Under the pieces are notes generated by a model. That model made no database searches, had not been told where the DNA came from, and saw only the letters and a list, made by a program, of their open reading frames with translations. Positions 52,430-61,398 of a stretch of 64,000 bases of DNA are shown one piece after another. Each line of letters starts with the position of its first letter. The stretch's first letter is position 1. Made by a program: the position numbers and the translations under genes. Source of the DNA: Hwanghaeella sp965227365 (GTDB taxonomy: Bacteria; Pseudomonadota; Alphaproteobacteria; UBA8366; Aestuariispiraceae); NCBI RefSeq assembly GCF_965227365.1, contig NZ_OZ245754.1, positions 2,232,001 through 2,296,000 on the forward strand, written 5' to 3'.

Positions 52430-54103
52430 ATGGGGGTTTTACCGATGGCAAATCTGTTGGGCAATTACACGGCGCATAGCGACACCTTCGCGCGGGACAA
52501 TCTTCCGCCGCAGGACCAATGGCCGACCTTCCTGCTGGACCGGCCGGAATTCCAATATCCGGAACGCATGAACTGCGCGGCCGAATTGCTGGACAAGGCA
52601 ATCGAAAAAGGTTGGGGCAGCCGCCCCTGCCTGCGCACCCGACGCGAGACGTGGAGCTACGCACATCTGAAGGCGCAGACCGACCGCATCGCCCATGTCC
52701 TGGTCGAGGATCTGGGTTTGAAGCCCGGCAACCGGGTACTGCTACGATCGGCCAACAATCCGATGATGGTCGCCTGCTGGTTCGCGGTCGCGAAGGCCGG
52801 CGGTGTCGTGGTGGCAACCATGCCGTTGCTGCGCGCGAAGGAATTGAGCGTCATCATCGACAAGGCGGAAATCGACCTGGCGCTATGCGACGAGCGCCTG
52901 ATCGAGGAAATGGAAGGCGCCAAGGCGGCCTCCCCCCGCCTGCAACGGATCTGCGCCTTCAACGGGTCCGGCGAACCGGGCGCGGGGGCTGAACTGGAAA
53001 GCCTGATGAAGGCCAAGCCGTCCTCCTTCGCGCCCGTCGAAACGGCGGCCGACGACGTCGTTCTGATCGCCTTTACCTCCGGCACCACCGGCAAGCCCAA
53101 AGGCACCATGCATTTCCACCGGGACGTCATGGCGATCTGCGACGCAACACCGCCGCATTGCCTTCGCATTCAGGCAAAGGACGTTTTCATCGGCTCTCCG
53201 CCGCTGGCATTCACATTCGGCCTTGGCGGACTGGTCCTGTTTCCGATGCGATTCGGGGCAAGCACCGTACTATTGGAAATGGCCTCCCCGCCTGCCCTGC
53301 TGGAGGCCATTCCCGAATTCGGGGCGACGACACTCTTCACCGCGCCGACCGCCTATCGCGCGATCATGACGGCAGTGGAAGAGGCAGCCCCGCATAAGGG
53401 CGATGTGCTGCGGTCCTTGCGCAACTGCGTCTCCGCCGGCGAAACCCTGCCGAAAGCTACGTTCGAGGCGTGGAAGCAGATGACGGGCATTTCCTGCATC
53501 GACGGACTGGGGTCGACGGAAATGCTGCATATTTTCATCGCCGCCCCGCCCGAAAAAATGCGCGGCGGCGCCACCGGATATCCCATGCCGGGATACGAGG
53601 CGAAAATCGTCGACGACGACATGAACGACCTGCCCCCAGGCGAAGTCGGCCGGCTTGCCGTCCGCGGCCCTACCGGTTGCCGGTACCTGGCGGACGAGCG
53701 CCAGACCGTTTATGTCCGGGACGGCTGGAACCTGACGGGCGATGCCTATTCGATGGACGAGGAAGGCTACTTCCATTTCGCTGCCCGGGCCGACGACATG
53801 ATCATTTCGGCCGGTTACAATATCGCCGGGCCGGAAGTCGAGGACTGCCTGCTGGAACATGCGGGTATCGCGGAATGCGCCGTGGTCGGCGCGCCGTCCG
53901 AGGATCGCGGCACCGTCGTGAAAGCCTATATCGTCCTGCGTCCGGGACATGAGGCTGGCCAGTCCCTAGCCGAAGAGATTCAGACCTTCGTGAAGAACCG
54001 GATCGCGCCCTACAAATATCCGCGCGAGATCGAATTCGTCGAAGTTCTGCCCAAGACCGAGACGGGAAAAATCCAACGCTTCAAACTGCGGGAGAGCAGC
54101 TGA
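52430..54103 (+). CDS. 2-Aminobenzoate/benzoate-type CoA ligase
   Basis: This 557-residue adenylate-forming enzyme has TSGTTGKPKGTM, the motif GLGSTEMLHIF, DDMIISAGYNIAGPEVE and the lysine motif PKTETGKIQRFK. Its N-terminal region (YTAHSDTFARDNLPPQDQWP, with FLLDRPEFQYPERMN) is typical of benzoate and 2-aminobenzoate CoA ligases. It would start the pathway by making the aromatic CoA ester. ATG 52430 follows the previous stop directly; ATG 52445 is an alternative start. Confidence 0.9.
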   Translation: MGVLPMANLLGNYTAHSDTFARDNLPPQDQWPTFLLDRPEFQYPERMNCAAELLDKAIEKGWGSRPCLRTRRETWSYAHLKAQTDRIAHVLVEDLGLKPGNRVLLRSANNPMMVACWFAVAKAGGVVVATMPLLRAKELSVIIDKAEIDLALCDERLIEEMEGAKAASPRLQRICAFNGSGEPGAGAELESLMKAKPSSFAPVETAADDVVLIAFTSGTTGKPKGTMHFHRDVMAICDATPPHCLRIQAKDVFIGSPPLAFTFGLGGLVLFPMRFGASTVLLEMASPPALLEAIPEFGATTLFTAPTAYRAIMTAVEEAAPHKGDVLRSLRNCVSAGETLPKATFEAWKQMTGISCIDGLGSTEMLHIFIAAPPEKMRGGATGYPMPGYEAKIVDDDMNDLPPGEVGRLAVRGPTGCRYLADERQTVYVRDGWNLTGDAYSMDEEGYFHFAARADDMIISAGYNIAGPEVEDCLLEHAGIAECAVVGAPSEDRGTVVKAYIVLRPGHEAGQSLAEEIQTFVKNRIAPYKYPREIEFVEVLPKTETGKIQRFKLRESS

Positions 54104-54106
54104 CTG

Positions 54107-54580
54107 ATGCTGGCTTACAAGACCCCTATCACTGTCCTCTTCCGTCATTGCGACGTCGCGGGCATCGTTTTCTACCCGCGTTACGTCGAAATGGTGAACG
54201 ACGTCATCGAACGTTGGCTTGATGAGGCGCTGGGCTGTTCCTTCAAGGAAATGCATCTGGAGCGGCATGCCGGCATCCCGACCGTCCGGTTGGAGGTCGA
54301 CTACCTCGCACCTGCCTCCTTGGGCGATGTGCTGGAATTTCATCTGACGTTGCGGGAAATCGGCAAGAGTTCCTTTAAGACCCGCCTTATTGCCATGCAT
54401 GGGGAAACGAAGGTCATGGAGGTCCGTTCCACCCTTGTTTGGGTTCGCTCCGGCAACGCCTTCAAGGACGAAGGTGAAATGAAAGCGCAACCGATCCCTG
54501 CCGATATCCGCGCCAATATGGAAAAGTTCCTTGAAGTCGATCCCAAGGACTTCATTCAGATCGCCGGAGGAGAAGAGTGA
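54107..54580 (+). CDS. Acyl-CoA thioesterase, 4-hydroxybenzoyl-CoA thioesterase type
   Basis: This 157-residue hotdog-fold protein carries the signature HCDVAGIVFYPRYVEMVND with the catalytic aspartate D16. It may release trapped aromatic CoA esters and recycle CoA. It starts three bases after the ligase stop and overlaps the RidA gene by three bases. Confidence 0.9.
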   Translation: MLAYKTPITVLFRHCDVAGIVFYPRYVEMVNDVIERWLDEALGCSFKEMHLERHAGIPTVRLEVDYLAPASLGDVLEFHLTLREIGKSSFKTRLIAMHGETKVMEVRSTLVWVRSGNAFKDEGEMKAQPIPADIRANMEKFLEVDPKDFIQIAGGEE

Positions 54581-54987
54581 TGGACGTTCTGCTGCCGGAA
54601 GGCTGGAAGAAGGGAAAAGGCTATTCCCACGGCATGGCCGAAACGATCGAACCGGGCGACAAGGTCATCATGCTGGGCGGATTGATCGGCTGGAACGGTC
54701 AGGAGGAATTCGAAAGCGACGACTTCATCGACCAGTGCCGCCAGACGTTGGAGAATGTGGTCGCCGTCCTGGAAAAGGCGGGCGCCAAGCCAACGGATGT
54801 CATGTCGATGACCTGGTACATTACCGATAAGGCGGAATGTCTTGCCCGGCAGAAGGAGCTGGGGGCCGCCTACCGGGCGACCATGGGGGACCATTATCCG
54901 GCCATGGCCATGGTCGAGGTAAAGGCCCTGATGGAAGACCGCGCCAAGGTGGAAATCGAGACGCGGGCCGTTGTGAAGGCGTCCTGA
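54580..54987 (+). CDS. RidA family protein lacking the canonical arginine
   Basis: This 135-residue protein closes the catabolic operon. The fold marks are clear (LGGLIGWNGQ; QTLENVVAVLEKAGAKPTDV; KVEIETRAVV), but the ligand-binding arginine of RidA is methionine (M109 in HYPAMAMVEV). The carboxylate-binding role is therefore lost. A CoA-bound cyclic enamine or imine has no free carboxylate, so a specialised hydrolysis step in aminobenzoyl-CoA breakdown is a fair inference. GGAGGAG precedes ATG 54580. Confidence 0.88.
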   Translation: MDVLLPEGWKKGKGYSHGMAETIEPGDKVIMLGGLIGWNGQEEFESDDFIDQCRQTLENVVAVLEKAGAKPTDVMSMTWYITDKAECLARQKELGAAYRATMGDHYPAMAMVEVKALMEDRAKVEIETRAVVKAS

Positions 54988-55020
54988 CATAACGCCAGGA
55001 CATCGTCTCGGACACCGCGC

Positions 55021-56196
55021 CTAGTTCGTTTCCACCTTGCCGAACCGAGCGCGCCCGACATGCCAGGCGACAATGCCGAAACAGCAGACGATGAACATAT
55101 AGGGTGCCGCGTAGTAACGGGTGTCGAACCATGGAATGAACAGGAAATGGAAGCAAACCAGCAACAACGATAGTAAGGCGGTTTCTCCATAGGGTCGCAG
55201 GGCCTTGTTCCTGAACGAAAAACCAAAGGCGAGCAACGCCAGGGCTATCAGCATCGGATACTTTCCACTCTTTGCCGCAACCATCTGCACTTGCCGGACA
55301 AGAACCTCGACATACTGCGCCGGCGTGACGGTCACTTCGGTCGTCAGCAGATACGGTTGCTGGAAAATAAAGCTGTGCGTGAATACGGCCTGATAGCCGG
55401 GCGTACCGAGCGGAATCGCAATCACGGCATAAAGCGCGAGCGCGGCGAGCCCCCATCCCACCGCTTCCAGAAGGCGCATCCTGCGGTCTCCAGACGCCAG
55501 AAATACGGCAAAGCCCAGGAAGGCGCCGAAATACAGAATGGCATCCATGCGGATAACCATCGCCGCAAGGAAACATGCGCAAGCGGCGCGCAATCGTGCC
55601 TCGGCGAAACAGAGCAACGCCCCGGCAATGGCAAGCGCGGTCATCCCGTCCGGATACTCGTATCGCGCCGTTTGAAACAGACCGGCGAACAACCCCGCGA
55701 CCGCCAGGGGAACCGCCAGCGGCGCCGGTACCTTCCCCGCCAGCCAAAGCCCTACCAGGGCAAAAGCGAGGGCCGCGGGGATCGCCGCAAGAATACGTGC
55801 GGCCAAATAGGGATCGACCCCGGCATGGGCCATCGCCGCCATCGGCAATACGAAGCCCAGTTTGTAACAGGCAACCGACAGCTGCTGCCTGAACGCCTCG
55901 GGATCCTGCGCCACGGTCGACCGATACGGTCCGATCCCCGGCGGGCTTTCCGTCAGGCCCCTATAGACGTCTTCCGGAACGCTTTTCCGTAGATGATCGT
56001 AGGTCTGGCGATGAACCTCGGGCCAATCCCCCTCCGAGGTCGATTTGAACGCGCAGCCGAGATAGTAAATTACGTCGAAGGCGTATTTGGGGGTGGCAAG
56101 CGACAATCCGGCGAAAACCACAGCGAGCGCCAAGATAGTCGCCGCCGCCCAACGCGGCACGCGTCCCGCCCCAGTCATCCAATCGATCGCTGTCAC
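55021..56196 (-). CDS. Polytopic membrane protein, GT-C/mannosyltransferase-like
   Basis: This 391-residue protein has about nine hydrophobic helices. After helix 1 comes a long extracytoplasmic loop (about 45-115) with many charged residues; a later motif LFIPWFDTRYYAAPYMFIV is typical of lipid-linked glycosyltransferase or oligosaccharide-polymerase-like proteins. I do not recognise a specific family. Start at GTG 56196, or ATG 56178. It is alone on the minus strand next to DUF2000. Confidence 0.6.
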   Translation of the reverse strand: MTAIDWMTGAGRVPRWAAATILALAVVFAGLSLATPKYAFDVIYYLGCAFKSTSEGDWPEVHRQTYDHLRKSVPEDVYRGLTESPPGIGPYRSTVAQDPEAFRQQLSVACYKLGFVLPMAAMAHAGVDPYLAARILAAIPAALAFALVGLWLAGKVPAPLAVPLAVAGLFAGLFQTARYEYPDGMTALAIAGALLCFAEARLRAACACFLAAMVIRMDAILYFGAFLGFAVFLASGDRRMRLLEAVGWGLAALALYAVIAIPLGTPGYQAVFTHSFIFQQPYLLTTEVTVTPAQYVEVLVRQVQMVAAKSGKYPMLIALALLAFGFSFRNKALRPYGETALLSLLLVCFHFLFIPWFDTRYYAAPYMFIVCCFGIVAWHVGRARFGKVETN

Positions 56197-56287
56197 GCTC
56201 GCCCCGCCCCTACCGCCGCTGCCTGCGTCTCTCTTTAAGCGAGTCCGTCAGCAGCGCCAACCGCTCCGCCTGGGGCGCAGCATCCGG

Positions 56288-56698
56288 TCACGGGTGCAGC
56301 TTCATCCCTTTCATGACCTTGTCGACCGTCTTGCGGTCGGCATGCAGGGCGATGGCGACGATATCGAGTTCCTCCAACGGCACGGCGGCGACCGCTGCTC
56401 TATTGTCATTGTCGTTCCCTGTTTCGAACAACTCGGCCGTGAAAATGATCGGGACTTCACCGCGCGACAGCGCCCGGCCATTGGCTTTGGTGAGATCCGC
56501 CTTTTCGACTTCATAAACCAGGATCGGTTGGCGGATCATCGCGCCGTACTGTGTGCCGGAAGCGTCCGCGTAGGGCTCGCCGATCAATTCCGGCGTCTGA
56601 CCGACAAGACCGCCTGCCAGGAAGCTAACCGCATTCAATTTGCGCCAGGTTTCCAGACCGTTCCAAACCGCGATGGCGATCTTCGTCTCGTATTGCAT
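56288..56698 (-). CDS. DUF2000 family protein
   Basis: This 136-residue soluble protein begins MQYETKIAIAVWNGLETWRKLNAVSFL (family hallmark region, first 27 residues) and has GAMIRQPILVYEVEKADL and EVPIIFTAELFETGND. ATG 56698 lies seven bases after GGAGG; a frame to 56752 is longer but unsupported. The fold is thought to be related to peptidyl-tRNA hydrolase 2, function unknown. It is divergent from the AraC-type gene, only 29 bases away, a linkage common for this family. Confidence 0.85.
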   Translation of the reverse strand: MQYETKIAIAVWNGLETWRKLNAVSFLAGGLVGQTPELIGEPYADASGTQYGAMIRQPILVYEVEKADLTKANGRALSRGEVPIIFTAELFETGNDNDNRAAVAAVPLEELDIVAIALHADRKTVDKVMKGMKLHP

Positions 56699-56727
56699 GG
56701 GAAAGCCTCCGACATCACATTGTTGCA

Positions 56728-57614
56728 ATGGCGCATTCTCTAACAGGCACATACGACGTCGGTCTTGAACGTTCGTGCGTGGCGGGCAGTCCTTCGCAAA
56801 GGGACTGGGTTCGTCATGGCGACTGCCCGCCCGGCATGGAGCGGCACGAGGCCTATTTCGCCGGTTTCGCCTATGAACCTCACCGCCACGACACGTATGC
56901 CATAGGCTTCACGGTCGAAGGCGTGCAAAGCTTCGGTTATCGTGGAACGGAAGAGCACAGCCTTCCCGGCCACGTTCTGGTCATCCATCCCGACGAATTG
57001 CATGACGGCCATGCCGGGACCGAGGATGGGTTTAGGTTCCGCATGCTGTATCTGAGACCGGATTTGATCCGCGATGCCTTGTCGACAGCGGGTCCGGGTG
57101 GCGGCCCGGCGCCGTTGCCTTTCATTCCAGGCGCGATCAGCCGGGATGCACGCCTGATCCGCGCTTTGATGCTCGCCTTGGGCGATATGGAGACGGAAAT
57201 CCATCCACTGGAGGCCGACCGCATCATCCAGGAATTGTCGGATGCACTGAACGCAGTGTCGGGCAGCCTGCACCCCCCCCTTCCCGACCCCATCAGCGCG
57301 CGGTCGACCGGGCGCGTGATTACCTGCGTGCCCATCTGACCGAAACCGTGACATCCGAAGCATTGGAGCGGGAGGCCGGTTTGGATCGCTACGAACTGGC
57401 GCGGCAATTTCGCCGTCTTGTCGGTACCAGTCCTTACCGCTATCTCGTGATGCGGCGCCTTGATGCGGTGCGCGACGCAATCCAAATGGGCGAAAGCCTG
57501 GCGGATGCAGCCATCGATTCCGGCTTCGCTGACCAGGCTCATATGACCAGGCACTTCAAGAAAGCTTTCGGGGTGACCCCGGGCAAGTGGCTCACCCTGT
57601 CCAACGCGGGCTGA
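56728..57614 (+). pseudogene. AraC family regulator interrupted by a frameshift at a C8 tract
   Basis: The first frame (56728-57339) encodes the cupin sensor domain (HRHDTYAIGFTVEGVQSFGYRG is residues about 52-73; VLVIHPDELHDGHAG). It then leaves frame at a run of eight C (57273-57280) and stops at 57337. The HTH half continues in another frame to 57614 (VDRARDYLRAHLTETVTSEA; HMTRHFKKAFGVTPGKW). Nine C would restore one 296-residue AraC protein. Either a one-base deletion, a slippage-controlled switch, or a sequencing error explains this. Confidence 0.85.
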
Positions 57615-57648
57615 CCCGCCCACGCCCACCCGGTACGGAGTATTCACT

Positions 57649-59424
57649 TTGGCGAGACAAATGCTGCCTGAACGGCCGAAGGGCCGCGATCTGCGCGTGC
57701 TGCGCCGGGCGGCGGGATTCCTGAAGCCTTATTGGCGGCGCGTCGTTGCCGCGTTGGTCGCGCTGATGGTGACTGCGTCATCGGTGCTGGGCCTGGGCCA
57801 GGGCCTGCGCGCGCTGATCGATGGTGGGTTTTCGGGGGGTGATCCCAACGCACTTGAAAACGCTCTCGCCTTGTTGGTCGGCCTGAGCGTCGTGATGGCG
57901 GTGGGCACCTATTGTCGTTTCTACCTCGTTACCTGGCTTGGGGAACGCGTGGTCGCCGACCTGCGAGACGCGGTGTTCGACCGTGTAATCCGCATGGACC
58001 CCGCCTTTTTCGAAGTGACCAAGACCGGCGAGATCCTTTCCCGCCTCACAACCGATACGACGCTGCTGCAATCGGTCATAGGATCCAGCGTCTCCATGGC
58101 GCTGCGCAACACGCTGATGATGATCGGCGGGCTTGCAATGATGTTCGTGACCAATCCGAAGCTGACATTGCTTGTACTGCTGGTCGTGCCGGTCGTCGTG
58201 GTGCCGATCCTTGTGATTGGGCGCAAGGTCAGAACGCTTTCCCGCGCCAGCCAGGACCGGGTCGCCGATGTCGGCGCCTTCGCGGAAGAGAGTTTCAACG
58301 CGATCCATACCGTCCAGTCCTATACCCATGAGGAAGCGGACCGGCGCGCCTTCGCCTCCGAGGTGAAGAACGCCTTCACCGTCGCCATAGAGCGGACGCG
58401 TCTGCGCGGCATTCTGTCCAGCACCGTCATCTTACTGGTCTTCGCCGCCATCTCGGTCATCCTCTGGGTCGGCGGGAACGACGTGATGGATGGCGTCATC
58501 ACAGGCGGGGATCTGGCCGCCTTCGTCTTTTACGCAACGGTGGTTGCCTTTTCCGTCGCCATCATCTCGGAAGTCTATGGCGAGCTTCAGCGCGCCGCGG
58601 GCGCGACCGAACGGCTGGTCGAACTGCTCGAAGCGGAACCCGAAATCCTGCCGCCACCCCACCCGCTACCGATGCCGGTTCCGCCGAAGGGCAGGATCGC
58701 GCTGGAGAACGTCACTTTCCACTATCCATCGCGGCTGGACATGGCAGCACTCCACGACTTCACCTTGACCGTCGAACCCGGAGAGACCGTTGCCCTCGTC
58801 GGCCCGTCGGGTGCGGGTAAGACGACCGTCTTTCAGCTTCTGCTGCGCTTCTACGATCCCGAGTCAGGGCGGATTATGATCGACGATGTCGATATCAGCG
58901 ATGCGAACCCGACCGAGGTCCGTCAACGCCAGGCCCTGGTGCCGCAGGATCCGGTGATCTTCGGGGCAACAGGACGGGAAAACATCGCCTATGGCGACCC
59001 GGACGCCGATTTCGATCGGATACGCCAGGCAGCGAAGGACGCCCGGGCGGACGAATTCCTGTCCCGGCTGCCGGACGGGTACGAAACCTTCCTGGGGGAA
59101 AAAGGCGCCAGACTGTCCGGCGGGCAACGGCAACGCATTTCCATCGCGCGCGCGATCCTGCGCGATCCTTCGATACTGCTGTTGGATGAAGCGACCAGCG
59201 CCTTGGACGCAGAGAATGAGCGACTGGTTCAGGACGCGCTCAATCGGCTAATGGCTGGACGAACGACACTGATCATCGCGCACCGGCTCGCTACCGTCGT
59301 CAATGCGGACCGGATCGTCGTCATGGAGAACGGCCGAATTTCGGCAATCGGCACGCATAAGGATCTGGTTGAGAAAAACGAACTGTATTCCCGTCTGGCC
59401 AAACTCCAGTTCAGGGATTACTGA
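57649..59424 (+). CDS. ABC exporter, fused permease-ATPase (MsbA-like)
   Basis: This 591-residue half-transporter has six N-terminal transmembrane helices (1-about 320) and a C-terminal ATPase: Walker A GPSGAGKTTVFQLL, signature LSGGQRQRISIARAIL, Walker B ILLLDEATSALDAENE and the H-loop IIAHRLATV. It starts at TTG 57649 (GGAG eight bases before) or ATG 57661. Members export lipids or drugs as homodimers. It is the next gene after the AraC-type regulator. Confidence 0.93.
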   Translation: MARQMLPERPKGRDLRVLRRAAGFLKPYWRRVVAALVALMVTASSVLGLGQGLRALIDGGFSGGDPNALENALALLVGLSVVMAVGTYCRFYLVTWLGERVVADLRDAVFDRVIRMDPAFFEVTKTGEILSRLTTDTTLLQSVIGSSVSMALRNTLMMIGGLAMMFVTNPKLTLLVLLVVPVVVVPILVIGRKVRTLSRASQDRVADVGAFAEESFNAIHTVQSYTHEEADRRAFASEVKNAFTVAIERTRLRGILSSTVILLVFAAISVILWVGGNDVMDGVITGGDLAAFVFYATVVAFSVAIISEVYGELQRAAGATERLVELLEAEPEILPPPHPLPMPVPPKGRIALENVTFHYPSRLDMAALHDFTLTVEPGETVALVGPSGAGKTTVFQLLLRFYDPESGRIMIDDVDISDANPTEVRQRQALVPQDPVIFGATGRENIAYGDPDADFDRIRQAAKDARADEFLSRLPDGYETFLGEKGARLSGGQRQRISIARAILRDPSILLLDEATSALDAENERLVQDALNRLMAGRTTLIIAHRLATVVNADRIVVMENGRISAIGTHKDLVEKNELYSRLAKLQFRDY

Positions 59425-59565
59425 TCCGGTGCAACTCGGTTGGTTTGACCGACGAATTTCAAATTGGTGGTGCCGACCCTGGGCCAACCAAGCCAGGACT
59501 TTGATTCGTTGGGGTAAATCTCCCGATCAAGCGCCTGCAACAGAACCATTTTTTGGATAACGACA

Positions 59566-60051
59566 GTGTCAAATCTCGGCGATCGGAACTTCCTTGTTGG
59601 GACCACCCCCATGATCAAGGAAATATTCGCCTATTGGGACGCATTGCGCGGCATTCGACACATGCCTGAACGCGCGAGTTTCGACCCGTTGGCGATCCCC
59701 GCCCATCTTCCCGGCATACTGTTCATCGAGGTTGAGGGCACCGACGAGAATGGCATCGGCATCTATCGCTACAGGGTCGTCGGATCGGACGAAGTGGAAA
59801 ACCGCGGCCACAATCCGACGGGCAAACTGGTGAATGAGGGTTTCTTCGGTGCGTCCCTGGAAGAGGTTCTCGCCGACTACGAATGGGTTCGCCTGAACAG
59901 GACCTGTTTCTATGCGCCGGTGGATTTCGTGACCGAGGACTATCGCCCGGTCCGGGAACTATCCATTCTGCTGCCGTTCGGCAATACAAATGGGGACGTT
60001 ACGCATATCCTTGTCTACTCGGAACGCTCCGAGACAGAGGATATCACCTAG
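59566..60051 (+). CDS. PAS_5 family single-domain protein
   Basis: The 161-residue protein shows the pattern IFAYWDALRGIRHMPERASFDP, FIEVEGTDENGIGIYRYRVVG and ELSILLPFGNTNGDVTHILVY. It is a paralogue of the protein at 29900-30337. GTG 59566 is used; ATG 59611 is possible. Its 3' end overlaps the convergent GST gene by eight bases. No output domain. Confidence 0.75.
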   Translation: MSNLGDRNFLVGTTPMIKEIFAYWDALRGIRHMPERASFDPLAIPAHLPGILFIEVEGTDENGIGIYRYRVVGSDEVENRGHNPTGKLVNEGFFGASLEEVLADYEWVRLNRTCFYAPVDFVTEDYRPVRELSILLPFGNTNGDVTHILVYSERSETEDIT

Positions 60052-60673
60052 CCGCCTTGACTGCTGGTGCAAACGGACAAAACTCCCGCTCGGCCAAACG
60101 ATCCAGATACGCCGTGACGTTTGGGAATCCCTCGTCCAAATAACCGTTGAGGCGCCCCATCACCAAGGCAAGGCTGGCAATGATATCCGTTACGCCGAAC
60201 CGGTCACCCAGCAGATAACTGGATACGCCCAGGCGATCTTCCAGTACAGACACGCCTTTTCGGAAGAAACCACGCGACTGCTCGATTACTTCTGGGCGGC
60301 GTTCGTTCGCCGGCATCAGAAAAGGGCTTTTGTTCAGAAAACCGCTCCAGGCCCAGGCTTCCACTTCCGTCACCGTGAAAAAGGCCCATTGCTCATGCAG
60401 GCTGCGTTCCCAACTGCCCGGCGGCGGAATCAATTTCTTCTCCGGGGCCAGATCGGCAACCGCATTGACGATCGCGATGGATTCGAAAAGCGGCTTTCCG
60501 TCTATCAATGCCGCGGGCAGCTTTCCCATCGGATGGATCCGGCGAACTTCTTCGCTGCCGATCGCCCTGGGACTGTTACCTTCCGATCGATATGGGAGCC
60601 CCGCTTCCCGGAGCGCCCAGCGGCATTTCTCGGATCTGGTTCGCTTGAATTCATACAGTACGATCTCCGGCAT
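60044..60673 (-). CDS. Glutathione S-transferase family protein
   Basis: This 209-residue GST has the N-terminal thioredoxin-like domain (MPEIVLYEFKRTRSEKCRWAL, then HPMGKLPAALIDGKPLFES with the cis-proline) and the all-helical C-terminal domain (SYLLGDRFGVTDIIASLAL). ATG 60673 is chosen because the longer frame to 60766 crosses the palindromic operator. It is divergent from a TetR gene that likely controls it. Confidence 0.9.
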   Translation of the reverse strand: MPEIVLYEFKRTRSEKCRWALREAGLPYRSEGNSPRAIGSEEVRRIHPMGKLPAALIDGKPLFESIAIVNAVADLAPEKKLIPPPGSWERSLHEQWAFFTVTEVEAWAWSGFLNKSPFLMPANERRPEVIEQSRGFFRKGVSVLEDRLGVSSYLLGDRFGVTDIIASLALVMGRLNGYLDEGFPNVTAYLDRLAEREFCPFAPAVKAAR

Positions 60674-60735
60674 TCGCCCGATCCTTTCAAGGATAGTGTT
60701 TGGCAATCCTTTCCGGACCCTGCGACAAGGGTTTA

Positions 60736-60756
60736 ATATGTTCAAGAACATATAAT
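60736..60756. promoter_or_regulatory. TetR-type operator overlapping a perfect -10 box
   Basis: ATATGTTC (60736-60743) and GAACATAT (60746-60753) form a perfect 8-base inverted repeat around AA. TATAAT (60751-60756), a perfect -10, overlaps its right arm for the tetR-type gene starting at 60784. It sits in the 110-base gap between the GST and TetR genes. Confidence 0.75.
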
Positions 60757-60783
60757 AGCCCGCCAACCGAAAGGACTCCTCGT

Positions 60784-61398
60784 ATGCCGTTGAGCCGCGA
60801 ACACAAGATGAAGACGCGAACCCGTATCGTCGAAGCGGCGAGAAGACTGTTTAACAAACGCGGGTTCAACACGGTTCCAATCGACGACATCATGGCCGAA
60901 GCGGGCCTGACACGCGGTGGTTTCTACAACCATTTCTCCGCCAAGGAGGATCTATACGCAGAAGCCCTGACCGCATTCGCCGCGAGCGCCAAGGAAGCCG
61001 TCGAGGTCAGTCCGAAACGCGGCCCTGCTTTGACCCGATCCTTCATCCGAACCTATATCTCCCGACGCCATCTAAAAACGGTCGAGAACCAATGTCCGTT
61101 AATCGCCCTGTCATCGGACGTCGCGCGGTCCGGACCGACGGTGCGGCGGGCATACGAGGGCATTCTGCAGAATCTGGTCGGCCTTTTTCAGGACTCCGCC
61201 CCGGCAGGGGGCGGCCTCTCCGCCCGGGAACGCAGCCTTGCTGCGGCCGCAATCTGCGTCGGCGCAATGGTCCTTGCACGAACCGTAGAGAACAAGGCAC
61301 TGGCTGGGGAGATATGTGACGCTTCCCGCAAACTGGCCGAGAAAACGGTTCTTCCAAGTACTCAGGAGACCCAGGAACGATTCAGCGAAGCTTCTTGA
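60784..61398 (+). CDS. TetR/AcrR family transcriptional regulator
   Basis: This 204-residue repressor has the N-terminal helix-turn-helix (KTRTRIVEAARRLFNKRGFN; IDDIMAEAGLTRGGFYNHF) and a helical ligand domain with NQCPLIALSSDVARS, typical of the group that contains this CPL motif. Start 60784 follows AAAGGA. It is divergent from the GST gene, and its 3' end overlaps the convergent DMT transporter gene by 17 bases. It probably senses an electrophile or toxic compound. Confidence 0.92.
   Translation: MPLSREHKMKTRTRIVEAARRLFNKRGFNTVPIDDIMAEAGLTRGGFYNHFSAKEDLYAEALTAFAASAKEAVEVSPKRGPALTRSFIRTYISRRHLKTVENQCPLIALSSDVARSGPTVRRAYEGILQNLVGLFQDSAPAGGGLSARERSLAAAAICVGAMVLARTVENKALAGEICDASRKLAEKTVLPSTQETQERFSEAS

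Noticed and set aside
56213..56290. In-frame extension of the DUF2000 gene past its TGA (about 25 codons to the next stop)
   Set aside because: The extension looks mildly protein-like, but the DUF2000 protein is already full length and no readthrough signal is visible.
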